Source: SAR116 cluster bacterium AG-321-A13 (lineage in GTDB: Bacteria > Pseudomonadota > Alphaproteobacteria > Puniceispirillales > Marisalimonadaceae). From it: DNA of 47,917 bases. A program made the position numbers and the translations under genes. The notes beneath the pieces were generated by a model. It worked only from the letters and a program-made list of their open reading frames with translations. It had not been told where the DNA came from and did not search any database. The stretch covers positions 1 through 47,917 of the forward strand of contig QBXD01000007.1 in the NCBI GenBank assembly GCA_003283875.1. The letters run 5' to 3'. This document shows, piece after piece, positions 24,972 to 34,020 of the stretch (its first letter is position 1; every line of letters starts with the position of its first letter).

Positions 24972-25955
24972 TTAAAGTGTAATTACAATGCCACCTTTTG
25001 TTTTTCTGCCTTCAAGTAAGTTATGAGCTTCAACAATTTTTTCTAGCGGCATTTTATCATGAATAGCTACTTTTAATCGTCCATCTGCAATTCTGCTGTA
25101 GAGTTGATAAGAAGCATCATTATATTCCTCTCTATTTGCAATATAAGTGAATAAGGTAGGCCTTGTTACAAAAAGAGAGCCCTTAGCAGATAGTAAAGCT
25201 AGATTAAAATCAACTATTGGTCCCGATGCCTGACCAAATAATGCCCATAATCCCCTTGGTTTAAGGCAATCCATTGAACCTGGAAAAACAGACTTAGCTA
25301 CACTATCGTATACTACGTCGCATTTTTTGTTGTCTGTAATAGACATTACTTCAGCTACAAAATCGTTGTCATTATAATCAATAACATGATGATAACCGGC
25401 TTTTTTAGCTGCTTCTGCTTTTTCTGGGCCACCAACAGTTCCGATCATAGTTGCACCTATTTCACGTCCCCATTGCCCCATTAATTGACCAACACCTCCT
25501 GCAGCTGCGTGAACCAATGCTGTCATGCCACTTTCTAACTTAAATGTTAAATGAAGCAAATAGTGAGTGGTTAAACCTTTTAGTGTACTTGCGACGACAT
25601 CATGATCATTAACATCCACTTTAAGTTCAACTGCATGAGCTGCATTTATCAGAGCGTACTCTGCATAAGCTCCAACAGGAGTAACATATGATACTTTATC
25701 ACCCTCTTTTAAGAAGTTGACATCTTGTCCAACGGAATGAATGTGACCTACACCTTCAGAACCAGGTATTTTAATCTTTTCCTGATTAGGCCATGGATAT
25801 AGTCCACTTCTGAAATATGTATCTAAATAATTTAGTCCGATAGCAATATTTTTTACGACAATTTGGCCTGGACCTGGAGACGGAATATCTGTCTCTACAG
25901 GACGCATATTTTCCGCAACACCAAAATCTGTAAGCTCAATAACTCTTTGTTTCAT
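24972..25955 (-). CDS. qor: NADPH:quinone oxidoreductase, zinc-free MDR family
   Basis: A 327-residue medium-chain reductase of the quinone oxidoreductase type. It has the GroES-like start PGPGQIVVKNIAIGLNYLDTYFRSGLYP, PGSEGVGHIHSVG, and the nucleotide-binding ALVHAAAGGVGQLMGQWGREIGA around residue 145, followed by the NADPH-favouring region. The Cys/His zinc ligands of alcohol dehydrogenases are missing, as expected. It reduces quinones or conjugated carbonyls in one-electron or hydride steps. A G-rich ribosome binding site (GGGGGG) precedes the ATG. It is divergent from sodB, with which it shares a 131-base region, so both may respond to redox stress. Confidence 0.92.
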   Translation of the reverse strand: MKQRVIELTDFGVAENMRPVETDIPSPGPGQIVVKNIAIGLNYLDTYFRSGLYPWPNQEKIKIPGSEGVGHIHSVGQDVNFLKEGDKVSYVTPVGAYAEYALINAAHAVELKVDVNDHDVVASTLKGLTTHYLLHLTFKLESGMTALVHAAAGGVGQLMGQWGREIGATMIGTVGGPEKAEAAKKAGYHHVIDYNDNDFVAEVMSITDNKKCDVVYDSVAKSVFPGSMDCLKPRGLWALFGQASGPIVDFNLALLSAKGSLFVTRPTLFTYIANREEYNDASYQLYSRIADGRLKVAIHDKMPLEKIVEAHNLLEGRKTKGGIVITL

Positions 25956-26086
25956 AAACCCCCCCTAAATTATTTACAAAGAAAGCATTACATTTTATAA
26001 ATATTAAAATCAATATTTTATAATTAATTAACTTGTAAAATTTATAATTATAATTATCTCTACTATAAACTATTCAGGAGAATTAA

Positions 26087-26686
26087 ATGAGTTTAGTACT
26101 TTCAGACCTCCCTTACGCCATAGATGCTTTATCTGATCATGGCATGAGTAAAGAAACAATGGAATATCATCACGATATTCATCATAAAGCCTATGTTGAT
26201 AATGGAAACAACCTATTAAAAGGTACCGAGTGGGAAAATAAAAGCTTAGAAGAGATTATTGTTGGGACTTATGATTCTAGTAATGTTGCTCAAAGCGGTA
26301 TTTTTAATAATGTATCTCAACACTGGAACCATGAACAATTTTGGCAAATGATGGGTCCTTCAAAGGTTAGCATGCCGTCTGAATTAGAAAACGCTATAAC
26401 AAGCTCTTTTGGAAGTGTTGATAAATTTAAGGAAGATTTTTGTAACGCTGGTGCAACACAATTTGGTTCAGGTTGGTGTTGGTTAGTTAAAGATAAAGAT
26501 GGCAGCTTAAAGGTAACTAAGACAGAAAACGGTGTTAATCCTGTTTGCTTTGGACAAACAGTATTATTAGGATGTGATGTATGGGAGCATTCTTACTATA
26601 TTGATTTTAGGAACAAAAGACCAGTATACTTAAAGAATTTTGTAGATAATTTAGTTAACTGGGAAAATGTTGCATCTAGACTTTAA
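26087..26686 (+). CDS. sodB: superoxide dismutase, iron type
   Basis: A 199-residue Fe/Mn superoxide dismutase. Metal ligands are His28 in MEYHHDIHH, the His in SQHWNHEQFW, and Asp and His in CDVWEHSYYIDF. The Gln in NVSQHWNH just before the second His is the position used by iron enzymes. Manganese enzymes carry their Gln later, next to the GWCWLV block, so iron is favoured. There is no signal peptide, so it is cytoplasmic. AGGAG lies close before the ATG. A strong terminator follows directly after the gene. Confidence 0.95.
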   Translation: MSLVLSDLPYAIDALSDHGMSKETMEYHHDIHHKAYVDNGNNLLKGTEWENKSLEEIIVGTYDSSNVAQSGIFNNVSQHWNHEQFWQMMGPSKVSMPSELENAITSSFGSVDKFKEDFCNAGATQFGSGWCWLVKDKDGSLKVTKTENGVNPVCFGQTVLLGCDVWEHSYYIDFRNKRPVYLKNFVDNLVNWENVASRL

Positions 26687-26694
26687 AAAGTTTT

Positions 26695-26733
26695 AATTAG
26701 AAGGAACTTAATGTAGTTCCTTCTAGTTTTTTT
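26695..26733 (+). terminator. strong rho-independent terminator after sodB
   Basis: A 14-base stem, AATTAGAAGGAACT pairing with AGTTCCTTCTAGTT with one G-U step, closes over a six-base loop and runs into T7. It also covers the stop codon of the converging dioxygenase gene. An A-rich flank on the other side could let it act on both strands. Confidence 0.93.
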
Positions 26734-27556
26734 CCATAATAATATCAAAATTTAAATAATAGCATTTTTGATTATTATCCTCATCGAAACCTTCATCTAA
26801 TTCCCTTATTAAACTCTTCTTCACTGCAAAAACAGTATCACTCTCTAAATATTTATCACCGTCTATGAATACGTGAGTTACTAGATCTTTGTAGCCTTCA
26901 GCTTTAACCATAAAGTGGATATGTGCAGGTCTATATGGGTGTCTATCCAAATTATTTAAAAGATCTCCTACAGGACCATCAACAGGGATTGGATAATATT
27001 GTGGTTTTACTGTTCTAAATAAATAAGATCCATCTTTAAGGGATGATAAAGTAGCTCTTAAATCAACTACATCACCATCTTTTTGAACATCATATAAACC
27101 GTCAGGACCTGATTGCCAAACTTCAATTGATGCTCCTGGTATTGGATTTTTATCTATATCCATAATATTACCTAAAACTATACAGCTATCTCCTACAACA
27201 CTTTTAGCTATATTTTCACCGTTAGTAACCTTCGGCGACGGTGTATGAAATGGTCCTAAAACGGTAGTCTCAGTTTCATCCTTCGACTTGCGATTATTTA
27301 TAGCATCTAGTAACATTGAAACTCCCAAGACATCAGATAAAAGTATAAATTCCTGTCTTCTATCATCACATTTTTGACCTGTTTTAGTTAAAAACATAAT
27401 TGCCTTCATCCATTCATCTTCTGTTGGTTCAACTTCTTTTACAAATTGATGCAAATGGGTAATAATAGAGTTCATTATCTGCTTAAGTCTTTTGTCTTTT
27501 ATTTTTGCAAAACTGCTTAAAACAGCATCAGTTGCATTATTTTCATTGAAATCCAT
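26723..27556 (-). CDS. intradiol ring-cleavage dioxygenase, hydroxyquinol 1,2-dioxygenase-like
   Basis: A 277-residue non-haem Fe(III) dioxygenase. The N-terminal helical domain (IKDKRLKQIMNSIITHLHQFVKEVEPTEDEW) is the catechol/hydroxyquinol dimerisation domain. The four iron ligands are visible as Tyr in DGLYDV, Tyr in KPQYYPIPVDGP, and two His in RPAHIHFMV. The ETTVLGPFHTPSP motif is characteristic of this group. It cleaves a hydroxylated benzene ring between two hydroxyls to give a muconate or maleylacetate. No maleylacetate reductase is next to it. It stands alone on the minus strand between two plus-strand genes, and is the clearest evidence in the window for aromatic ring cleavage. Confidence 0.92.
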   Translation of the reverse strand: MDFNENNATDAVLSSFAKIKDKRLKQIMNSIITHLHQFVKEVEPTEDEWMKAIMFLTKTGQKCDDRRQEFILLSDVLGVSMLLDAINNRKSKDETETTVLGPFHTPSPKVTNGENIAKSVVGDSCIVLGNIMDIDKNPIPGASIEVWQSGPDGLYDVQKDGDVVDLRATLSSLKDGSYLFRTVKPQYYPIPVDGPVGDLLNNLDRHPYRPAHIHFMVKAEGYKDLVTHVFIDGDKYLESDTVFAVKKSLIRELDEGFDEDNNQKCYYLNFDIIMEKN

Positions 27557-27643
27557 AAATTATCTCCCATTGAATTTATGTTTAAAATGTTAAAATATTA
27601 TTTATGATTTAAAATATTAGTAAAGTTTTTAATGGAGTTTTAA

Positions 27644-28525
27644 ATGAAGACTTGTTTGGGTATTATTGGCGGATCAGGACTATATGATTTAAAAAGTCTT
27701 GAGAAGACTAAATGGATTGATGTAACAACTCCATGGGGAGAACCCTCTGATCAAATCCTTTCAGGAGAAATAAATGGATTACAAATTTATTTTTTGCCAA
27801 GACATGGAAGAGGTCATTATCATTCCCCATCAACTGTCCCTTATAAACAAAACATCTTTGCGCTTAAAAAGTTAGGAGTAACAGACATTTTATCAGTGTC
27901 AGCTTGTGGAAGTTTAAGAGAAGATTTAGCACCAGGTGATTTTGTACTTGTAGATCAGTTCATAGATAGAACTTATTTAAGAGACAAAAGTTTTTTTGGT
28001 AAAGGATGTGTTGCACATGTCAGTTTAGCTCACCCAACCTGCAACAAATTTAGTGACATAATCCTTAAAATAGGTAAAAAAATTAATATTAAAATTGTTT
28101 CAGGTGGTACCTATATGACTATGGAGGGTCCTCAATTCTCAACCTTAGCTGAATCAAAACTTTATAAAGATAACTGGAAATGTGATGTCATTGGTATGAC
28201 AAACATGCCTGAAGCAAAATTGGCAAAAGAAGCTGAAATATGCTACGTATCTTTATCAATGGTAACAGATTTTGACTGTTGGCACCCTGACCATGAGTCA
28301 GTAGAAGTTTCCGATATCATTAAAACTCTAACAGAAAACTCTTCTAAAGCTCAAAAAATAATAGAAGCTTTACCTGACTTCTTGAAATCAGACAGAAACC
28401 TTTGTGGCTTAGGTTGTAATAATGCATTAGATAACGCTATTATTACTGCTCCTGAAAAGAGAGATAAAGATTTAATTCAAAAGTTAGACGTTATTCTTGA
28501 AAGAATAAATCAATTAAAAATTTAG
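27644..28525 (+). CDS. mtnP: S-methyl-5'-thioadenosine phosphorylase
   Basis: A 293-residue nucleoside phosphorylase of the MTAP type. It has LGIIGGSGLYDLK at the phosphate site, LPRHGRGHYHSPSTVPY, GGTYMTMEGPQFSTLAES, and VIGMTNMPEAKLAKEAEICY. The purine-site TDFDCWHPDHE has the Asp pair expected for adenine, and so for methylthioadenosine rather than guanosine. It splits methylthioadenosine, a by-product of SAM use, into adenine and methylthioribose-1-phosphate. apt follows nine bases on to recycle the adenine. mtnA is encoded convergently 3 kb away to process the sugar. Confidence 0.93.
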   Translation: MKTCLGIIGGSGLYDLKSLEKTKWIDVTTPWGEPSDQILSGEINGLQIYFLPRHGRGHYHSPSTVPYKQNIFALKKLGVTDILSVSACGSLREDLAPGDFVLVDQFIDRTYLRDKSFFGKGCVAHVSLAHPTCNKFSDIILKIGKKINIKIVSGGTYMTMEGPQFSTLAESKLYKDNWKCDVIGMTNMPEAKLAKEAEICYVSLSMVTDFDCWHPDHESVEVSDIIKTLTENSSKAQKIIEALPDFLKSDRNLCGLGCNNALDNAIITAPEKRDKDLIQKLDVILERINQLKI

Positions 28526-28533
28526 GAAGATAA

Positions 28534-29064
28534 ATGGATAAAATTAAAAATGCTATAAGAACGATACCTGACTTTCCTATAGAAGGTATAATGTTTCGTG
28601 ATGTTACAACTTTGTATTCTAACCCTGAGGCAATGAAAGAGGTTATTGATTTAACTTGTGATTACTGGAAAAATAAAGGCATAACTTGTGTTGCTGGTAT
28701 TGAAGCAAGAGGCTTTATAACGGGAAGTATTATTGCAAATACTTTATCTCTGCCTTTTATTCCTATAAGAAAGAAAGGTAAATTACCACATGATACTTTA
28801 AGTCAGGAATATCAACTAGAGTATGGGACAGCGACTATTGAAATACATACGGATGCTATGAACAAAAATGATAATGTCTTAATAGTTGACGATTTAATAG
28901 CAACTGGTGGAACTGCCGTCGCAAGTATCGAGTTAATTCATAAATTAGATGCCAAAGTTAGTGGCTGCACATTTATTATTGATTTGCCAGAGTTAGGAGG
29001 GAAAAAGAAGATCGAAGACAAAGGAATTGAAGTCCAATCACTTTGCGATTTTGAAGGTCATTAG
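28534..29064 (+). CDS. apt: adenine phosphoribosyltransferase
   Basis: A 176-residue purine phosphoribosyltransferase, normal length for Apt. It begins IRTIPDFPIEGIMFRDVTTLYS, typical of Apt, has GIEARGFITGSIIANTL, and carries the PRPP-binding motif VLIVDDLIATGGTAVAS near residue 112. It converts adenine and PRPP to AMP. It follows mtnP by eight bases, so adenine released from methylthioadenosine is captured at once. The stop lies two bases from that of the converging aldolase/dehydrogenase gene. Confidence 0.95.
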   Translation: MDKIKNAIRTIPDFPIEGIMFRDVTTLYSNPEAMKEVIDLTCDYWKNKGITCVAGIEARGFITGSIIANTLSLPFIPIRKKGKLPHDTLSQEYQLEYGTATIEIHTDAMNKNDNVLIVDDLIATGGTAVASIELIHKLDAKVSGCTFIIDLPELGGKKKIEDKGIEVQSLCDFEGH

Positions 29065-29066
29065 TT

Positions 29067-31121
29067 TCATCTTAAACTAGCCTCAATATTTCCTCCATCA
29101 ACTGTAAGAACATGAGCAGATGTTCTTTCGCTTTTAGCTAATGATAAAAATCCTTCAGCCACATGTTTTGCTTCAACTTCTTTTGAGAGTAAATTACCGC
29201 TCATATATTTGTTTTCGTCAATTCCTCTACTTTTGGACCTGCTTTTAATCATTTTAGGTGTCAGTAAACCAGATCTTATTTTATCTGCGTTAACACCATT
29301 CACGCTTATATCAAATTCTCCTAATTCTAATGCTAATTGTTTTAACAAAAACATTAGGGTTGCTTTTGGCAATCCATATGCACCAAAATTTTTGCCTGGA
29401 TTTACGGCTTGCTTCGAAACATTAAAAAGAATTTTTCCACCAACAGATTGATTGATAAAAACTTTAGATACCTCTTTTGCAAGGTTTAAATGTGCAAAGA
29501 AATTTAATTCAAAACTTGTTTTTAAGTTTTCTATTTTAAGATTTAAAATTGAAGACTCAAAAGCATATCCAGCATTTGAAATCAGAATATCAATTCCACC
29601 AAATTTCTCCAAACAAGTATTAATTATTTTTTTTGATGCATTAGAATTTGTAAGATCAGATTGAAAACATACACAATTATTATTCATTAATTTTTGCGTT
29701 TCTTTAAGATTTTTAATATCTTTATCAACTAAAAATAAGTTGGCTCCATTTAAATTAAATAATCTAGATATTTCTCTTCCAATTACACCAGCTGCGCCAG
29801 TTATTATTACAGTTTTACCCTTAATCATAGAAGGTGAAGACTTTTTAATTTTTGCTTGTTCAAGAGACCAATATTCTATATCAAATTGATCTTTTTCTTT
29901 AATTGGAAAATAACCACCAAGAGCTTCGCCTTTATTTATTACTTGTATGTTTTGGACAGCAATATCTGCAACAAGTGATGCCCCTTTTTTATCTCCTCCT
30001 ATCCCTATCAAACCAATGCCAGGAGCCCAAATAACATTGGGATTAGGATTTAACATTTTTAATTTATTTTTAAATCTTTTTTCGTTTCGTTTAAAGTAAC
30101 TTACATATTCGTTTCGAAAATTATCTAGCTTAGTTATTATTTCTTTTTTATCAAAATTTTTTGATAAAACTAGAGGATTACCTTTAATCCTTATAACATG
30201 ATCTGGAGAAGCTACACCACGTTTTGATAATGTATGAATATCTTTATTCATTAAAAAATTATTTATTTCTTTGTCATTTCTAATATCGAGTGTCGGGACA
30301 AAGTTATAATCTTTACTATACTTTTGAATATTTCCTCTAATTTCAGACAAAAAGTTTAATTTTTTACAATTTAGAGTTTTAATTTTTAAACCAACATAAT
30401 GTTGCTTTTGTAAATTTTTATTGATCCATTTTTCAACTTTATTGGTATGCCTAATAACTCGATCATAAGACTCCTTAGCAGAATTTCCCCAAGTAAAATG
30501 ACCATGATTTAAAAGCAATAAACCTTCACAATTTTTCTGACAATCAAAAATATCGGCTGCTTTTTTTGCTAAATCAAACCCAGGCATAATATAGGGAACA
30601 ATAGCTAACTTCGTACCAAAAATTTCTTGAACAATTTTTTTATAGTCAGGTAAGTTAGCTAAGACCAAAAATGGCGTTGCATGAGTGTGGTCAACAAATT
30701 TATGAGGTAAAAATGCATGTAGGAGTGTCTCAACAGAAGGATTTGGCGATGTGGATTTTAACAAGTTAGACCTTTGTTGATTGACCATATCTTCATCTGA
30801 TAAATTTTTTAATTTTCTGAGTTCTAAAAGTGGAGACAACTTGATTGCAGGCAAGCCCTCAGCTTCTATTGTTTCAAGATCCCATCCTGATCCTTTTACA
30901 CATATTACATCTATATATTCATTAAAAATATTTTTTATCTTAGTTTTGCAAGATGTATTTCCTCCTCCATGCATAACTAAATCTGGAACTGAACCTATTA
31001 ATCTGGATGTATAAACTCTTGATCCTAAATCAACTCCATATTCCGATTTTCCTAAAGGATTTATAAATTGTTGTTCACTTTGTTCATTCCAAAAGTTTTT
31101 ATACATGTTATATATTACCAT
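29067..31121 (-). CDS. class II aldolase / short-chain dehydrogenase fusion, proposed methylthioribulose-1-phosphate aldolase
   Basis: A 684-residue two-domain enzyme of the rhamnulose-1-phosphate aldolase/dehydrogenase (RhaD-ADH, YuxG) type. Residues 20-400 are a class II aldolase with VMHGGGNTSCK, the metal-binding DHTHATPF near residue 144, and LLLNHGHFTWG. Residues 430-684 are an SDR with TGAAGVIG, SNAGYA, catalytic Ser in NVSKQ and YGLPK near residue 580. In rhamnose use it would cut a ketose-1-phosphate to DHAP plus an aldehyde and oxidise the aldehyde. Here no rhamnose gene is present and it overlaps mtnA by 14 bases, so methylthioribulose-1-phosphate is the likely ketose. The start may be ATG 31121 or ATG 31106 (MYKNFWNEQS). 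Confidence 0.88.
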   Translation of the reverse strand: MVIYNMYKNFWNEQSEQQFINPLGKSEYGVDLGSRVYTSRLIGSVPDLVMHGGGNTSCKTKIKNIFNEYIDVICVKGSGWDLETIEAEGLPAIKLSPLLELRKLKNLSDEDMVNQQRSNLLKSTSPNPSVETLLHAFLPHKFVDHTHATPFLVLANLPDYKKIVQEIFGTKLAIVPYIMPGFDLAKKAADIFDCQKNCEGLLLLNHGHFTWGNSAKESYDRVIRHTNKVEKWINKNLQKQHYVGLKIKTLNCKKLNFLSEIRGNIQKYSKDYNFVPTLDIRNDKEINNFLMNKDIHTLSKRGVASPDHVIRIKGNPLVLSKNFDKKEIITKLDNFRNEYVSYFKRNEKRFKNKLKMLNPNPNVIWAPGIGLIGIGGDKKGASLVADIAVQNIQVINKGEALGGYFPIKEKDQFDIEYWSLEQAKIKKSSPSMIKGKTVIITGAAGVIGREISRLFNLNGANLFLVDKDIKNLKETQKLMNNNCVCFQSDLTNSNASKKIINTCLEKFGGIDILISNAGYAFESSILNLKIENLKTSFELNFFAHLNLAKEVSKVFINQSVGGKILFNVSKQAVNPGKNFGAYGLPKATLMFLLKQLALELGEFDISVNGVNADKIRSGLLTPKMIKSRSKSRGIDENKYMSGNLLSKEVEAKHVAEGFLSLAKSERTSAHVLTVDGGNIEASLR

Positions 31122-32205
31122 AAGATAATTTTTTCAAATTTTGCAATGAAGCATAATTTGCATCAAATATTCCATGTTCGGTAATTAACCCTGATACTAA
31201 TCTTGAAGGTGTCACATCAAATGCAGGATTTCTGCTTTTTGTTCTTTCTGGAGCTATATCAACTTTTATGATGTTATTTGAAGTATCTCTACCTTGAACA
31301 TAATTAACTTCACTTGGATCCCTCTCCTCAATAGGTATATTCTTAACACCATCTTTAATATTCCAATCAATGGTTGAAGATGGTAAGGCAACATAAAAAG
31401 GAATATCATTATCATAAGCTGATAAAGCCTTTAAATAAGTTCCAATTTTATTACAAACGTCACCATTGGACGACGTTCTGTCTGATCCTACTAATACCAA
31501 ATCAATCTCATTATGCTGCATTAAATGACCACCAGCATTATCAACAATAAGATCGTGACTTATATCATTATGAGATAATTCCCAAGTTGTTAATTGTGCC
31601 CCCTGGTTTCTAGGTCTGGTTTCATCAACAAAAACATGAATGTTCGCGCCTTTTTCTTTAGCATAATATATTGGGGACGTAGCTGTACCCCAATCAACAG
31701 TAGCTAGCCAACCAGCATTACAATGAGTTAATATATTTATTTTATCATTATTCTTTTTATTAATTATATTTTTAATTATTTCATAACCATTTTTACCTAT
31801 TTGGTTATTAGATTGAATGTCCCTTTTAAGAATATCCTTTGCTTTACCTAATGCTATCTCTGCTCGATTGTCTTGATCAGCTTTAATTAACAACTCATAC
31901 ATAATTTTAACTGCCCAGTGTAAATTTACAGCTGTTGGTCTTGTCGATAATAATATTGATTTCGTTTCTTCTAACGATTTATCTGAACTATCATACTGCA
32001 TTGATTTAGCAAAACCAAAAGCTGCCGTAACTCCTATCAAAGGTGCACCTCTTACCCACATATCTCTAATTGAAACGGCAAAATCATTAATTGTTGTAAG
32101 TTCTACAATTTTAAATTCATGAGGTAGCCATCTCTGATCAATTATAAAAACTCGATTATCTTTTTCAATCCATATTGAAGTGTATTTTTTTCCATTTACA
32201 TTCAT
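31108..32205 (-). CDS. mtnA: S-methyl-5-thioribose-1-phosphate isomerase
   Basis: A 365-residue eIF2B-type aldose-ketose isomerase. It has MWVRGAPLIGVTAAFGFA, the catalytic-Cys motif ILTHCNAGWLATVDWG near residue 165, DETRPRNQGAQLTTWEL, and the Asp-containing LVGSDRTSSNGDVCNKIGTYLKAL. It converts methylthioribose-1-phosphate, made by MtnP, to methylthioribulose-1-phosphate. GGAG lies a few bases before the ATG. The aldolase/dehydrogenase gene overlaps its end, suggesting translational coupling. The next enzymes of the classical salvage route (MtnB, MtnC, MtnD) are not in the window. Confidence 0.94.
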   Translation of the reverse strand: MNVNGKKYTSIWIEKDNRVFIIDQRWLPHEFKIVELTTINDFAVSIRDMWVRGAPLIGVTAAFGFAKSMQYDSSDKSLEETKSILLSTRPTAVNLHWAVKIMYELLIKADQDNRAEIALGKAKDILKRDIQSNNQIGKNGYEIIKNIINKKNNDKINILTHCNAGWLATVDWGTATSPIYYAKEKGANIHVFVDETRPRNQGAQLTTWELSHNDISHDLIVDNAGGHLMQHNEIDLVLVGSDRTSSNGDVCNKIGTYLKALSAYDNDIPFYVALPSSTIDWNIKDGVKNIPIEERDPSEVNYVQGRDTSNNIIKVDIAPERTKSRNPAFDVTPSRLVSGLITEHGIFDANYASLQNLKKLSYGNI

Positions 32206-32280
32206 TATAACTCCGTCTAAATATGAATTTTTATCATGTTTTATTTTAAAATTAAATTATAAATTAGGTTAGAATTATTT

Positions 32281-33429
32281 TTGACATATTTAGTTCCACA
32301 TTCACCTTCAAAAAAAATAGTTTTGAATAATTCAGGATTATTAAATGGACTTAAATTCTTGGTCAAAGATATGTGTGATATCAAAGGTTTTAAAACTTCG
32401 TGTGGAAATCCTGATTTTTTTAATAATTGTAATCCAGCTAATGATTATGCCCCATTTTTAAAAAATATCCTTAATGAAGGAGCAAGTTTAAATGGTATTA
32501 CAGTATGTGATGAGTTCTTTTACTCTCTAATAGGTGAAAATAAGTATTACGGCACACCTGTAAATCTTAATGCACATGGTTGCGTTCCTGGTGGATCTAG
32601 CTCAGGGTCAGCAGCTGCTCTTACTACTGATCTTTATGATTTTTCTATAGGTTCTGATACAGGTGGCTCAGTAAGAATACCAGCATCTTTTTGTGGTTTA
32701 ATTGGAATGAGGCCAACTCACAATAGAATAAACACGAAAGGAGTTTATCCAATGGCTCCTAGCTTTGATACAGTAGGTTGGTTTGCTAATAATGAAGAAA
32801 TTTTTCAAAAAGTTGGGGATGTACTATTAGATAAAATGAATAAATCAGATGTTACTTTTAAACAATTTGTTATTGCAGAAGATCTCTTAGAACTTTGTGA
32901 TGGAGAAGTCCAAGATAATTTTAATAGTTATATAAAGAATAATTTACCAAGTATTGATAAAAATCGTTTATCTAAAATAAGTAAAGATATTATTGCTGAT
33001 AATTTTAGGATTCTTCAAGGTAATGAAGTTAAAACAAATATTATTCCTTGGATAGAAAAGAATAAACCTAAGATATCTCCTGAAATTAAAAGTAGAATTG
33101 ATATGGCTTCTAAAATTACAAACATAGAAGTTAATAAAGCTCTAGCATTTAGAGAAAACCTTATAGATGAAATTAAAAACTCTTTACCAGAAGGTACTAT
33201 AGCAGTGTTTCCTACAGCTCCATTTTCTGCTCTTAAAAGTGGCCAAGATGACGAGAGTTTAGGTTCTTTTAGAAAAAGATTGATGGAACTAACATCAATT
33301 GCAGGCATGACCTCAAGACCACAAATATCAATACCAAAGTTAAAAGATAAAACTGGTCCTGTGGGTATTTCGTTATTAGGATGGCAATATAGCGATGAAA
33401 TATTATTGAATAAATTAGTAGAAATTTAA
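32281..33429 (+). CDS. amidase signature enzyme, AMI1-like
   Basis: A 382-residue amidase signature hydrolase. The Ser-Ser-Lys triad is visible: Lys29 in LKFLVKDMCDIKG, the cis-Ser in GSDTGGSVRIPASFCG, and the nucleophile region GGSSSGSAAAL. The early Lys, the TSCGNPDFF stretch and DTVGWFANN closely follow the short AMI1-type amidases, whose plant member hydrolyses indole-3-acetamide. The C-terminal region is shorter than in GatA, so it is not the tRNA amidotransferase. The start is TTG at 32281 without a good Shine-Dalgarno, and no Met suits better. It precedes a carboxymuconolactone-decarboxylase-like gene by 12 bases. The amide substrate is unknown. Confidence 0.88.
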   Translation: MTYLVPHSPSKKIVLNNSGLLNGLKFLVKDMCDIKGFKTSCGNPDFFNNCNPANDYAPFLKNILNEGASLNGITVCDEFFYSLIGENKYYGTPVNLNAHGCVPGGSSSGSAAALTTDLYDFSIGSDTGGSVRIPASFCGLIGMRPTHNRINTKGVYPMAPSFDTVGWFANNEEIFQKVGDVLLDKMNKSDVTFKQFVIAEDLLELCDGEVQDNFNSYIKNNLPSIDKNRLSKISKDIIADNFRILQGNEVKTNIIPWIEKNKPKISPEIKSRIDMASKITNIEVNKALAFRENLIDEIKNSLPEGTIAVFPTAPFSALKSGQDDESLGSFRKRLMELTSIAGMTSRPQISIPKLKDKTGPVGISLLGWQYSDEILLNKLVEI

Positions 33430-33441
33430 AAAGGATATAAA

Positions 33442-34020
33442 ATGACACGAATTAAAGACTGGAAAGTAGAAGATTTAACTAGTGAACAAAAAGAAATTCA
33501 TGATGCTATCATTAATGGTCCTAGAGGTCATGTTGTTGGGCCATTAAGAGTATGGTTAAATAATCCTGGACTTGCTAGAAGTGCTCAAACTGTTGGTGCA
33601 TATGCAAGATATGAAACTTGCTTATCAAAAGGTTTATCTGAACTTGCTATAATCGTAACAGGAAGAGTTTGGTCTTCTGCATTTGAATGGGAGCATCATG
33701 CACCCCTCGCTATTGAAGGAGGCATTGATCCAAAACATGTTGAAACTATTTCGCTTGGTAAAAAACCAATCTTTGAAAATCCAGAACAAAATGCAGTATT
33801 TGACTTTGCAGCAGAGGCTAATATTCTCAAAAATGTTTCTGACAACACGTACAAAAGACTTGTTGATTTACTTGGAGAAAATGCAGCAATTGATATAGTC
33901 GGCATTTGTGGCTATTACAGTTTGATATCTATGACACTTAATGTATTCAAGGTCCCTAATGACACCGACAAATGGCCACTACCAGAAGTAATAGATTTTT
34001 CAGAAATGGTAAAAAGCTAA
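33442..34020 (+). CDS. carboxymuconolactone decarboxylase family protein
   Basis: A 192-residue all-helical protein of the CMD/AhpD fold. The family core ETCLSKGLSELAIIVTGRVWSSAFEWEHHAPLAIEGGI shows the Glu and His cluster (EWEHH) but not the CxxC of AhpD peroxidases. It is therefore closer to the decarboxylase-like branch, whose founding member acts after protocatechuate ring cleavage. AAGGA precedes the ATG. It is co-directional with the AMI1-like amidase. Its stop overlaps that of the converging mmsA by four bases (34017-34020). Confidence 0.87.
   Translation: MTRIKDWKVEDLTSEQKEIHDAIINGPRGHVVGPLRVWLNNPGLARSAQTVGAYARYETCLSKGLSELAIIVTGRVWSSAFEWEHHAPLAIEGGIDPKHVETISLGKKPIFENPEQNAVFDFAAEANILKNVSDNTYKRLVDLLGENAAIDIVGICGYYSLISMTLNVFKVPNDTDKWPLPEVIDFSEMVKS

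Noticed and set aside
29067-31121. Rhamnose degradation enzyme
   Set aside because: The domain fusion is the RhaD-ADH type, but no rhamnose isomerase, kinase or transporter is near, and it overlaps mtnA. Kept as a proposed methylthioribulose-1-phosphate enzyme.
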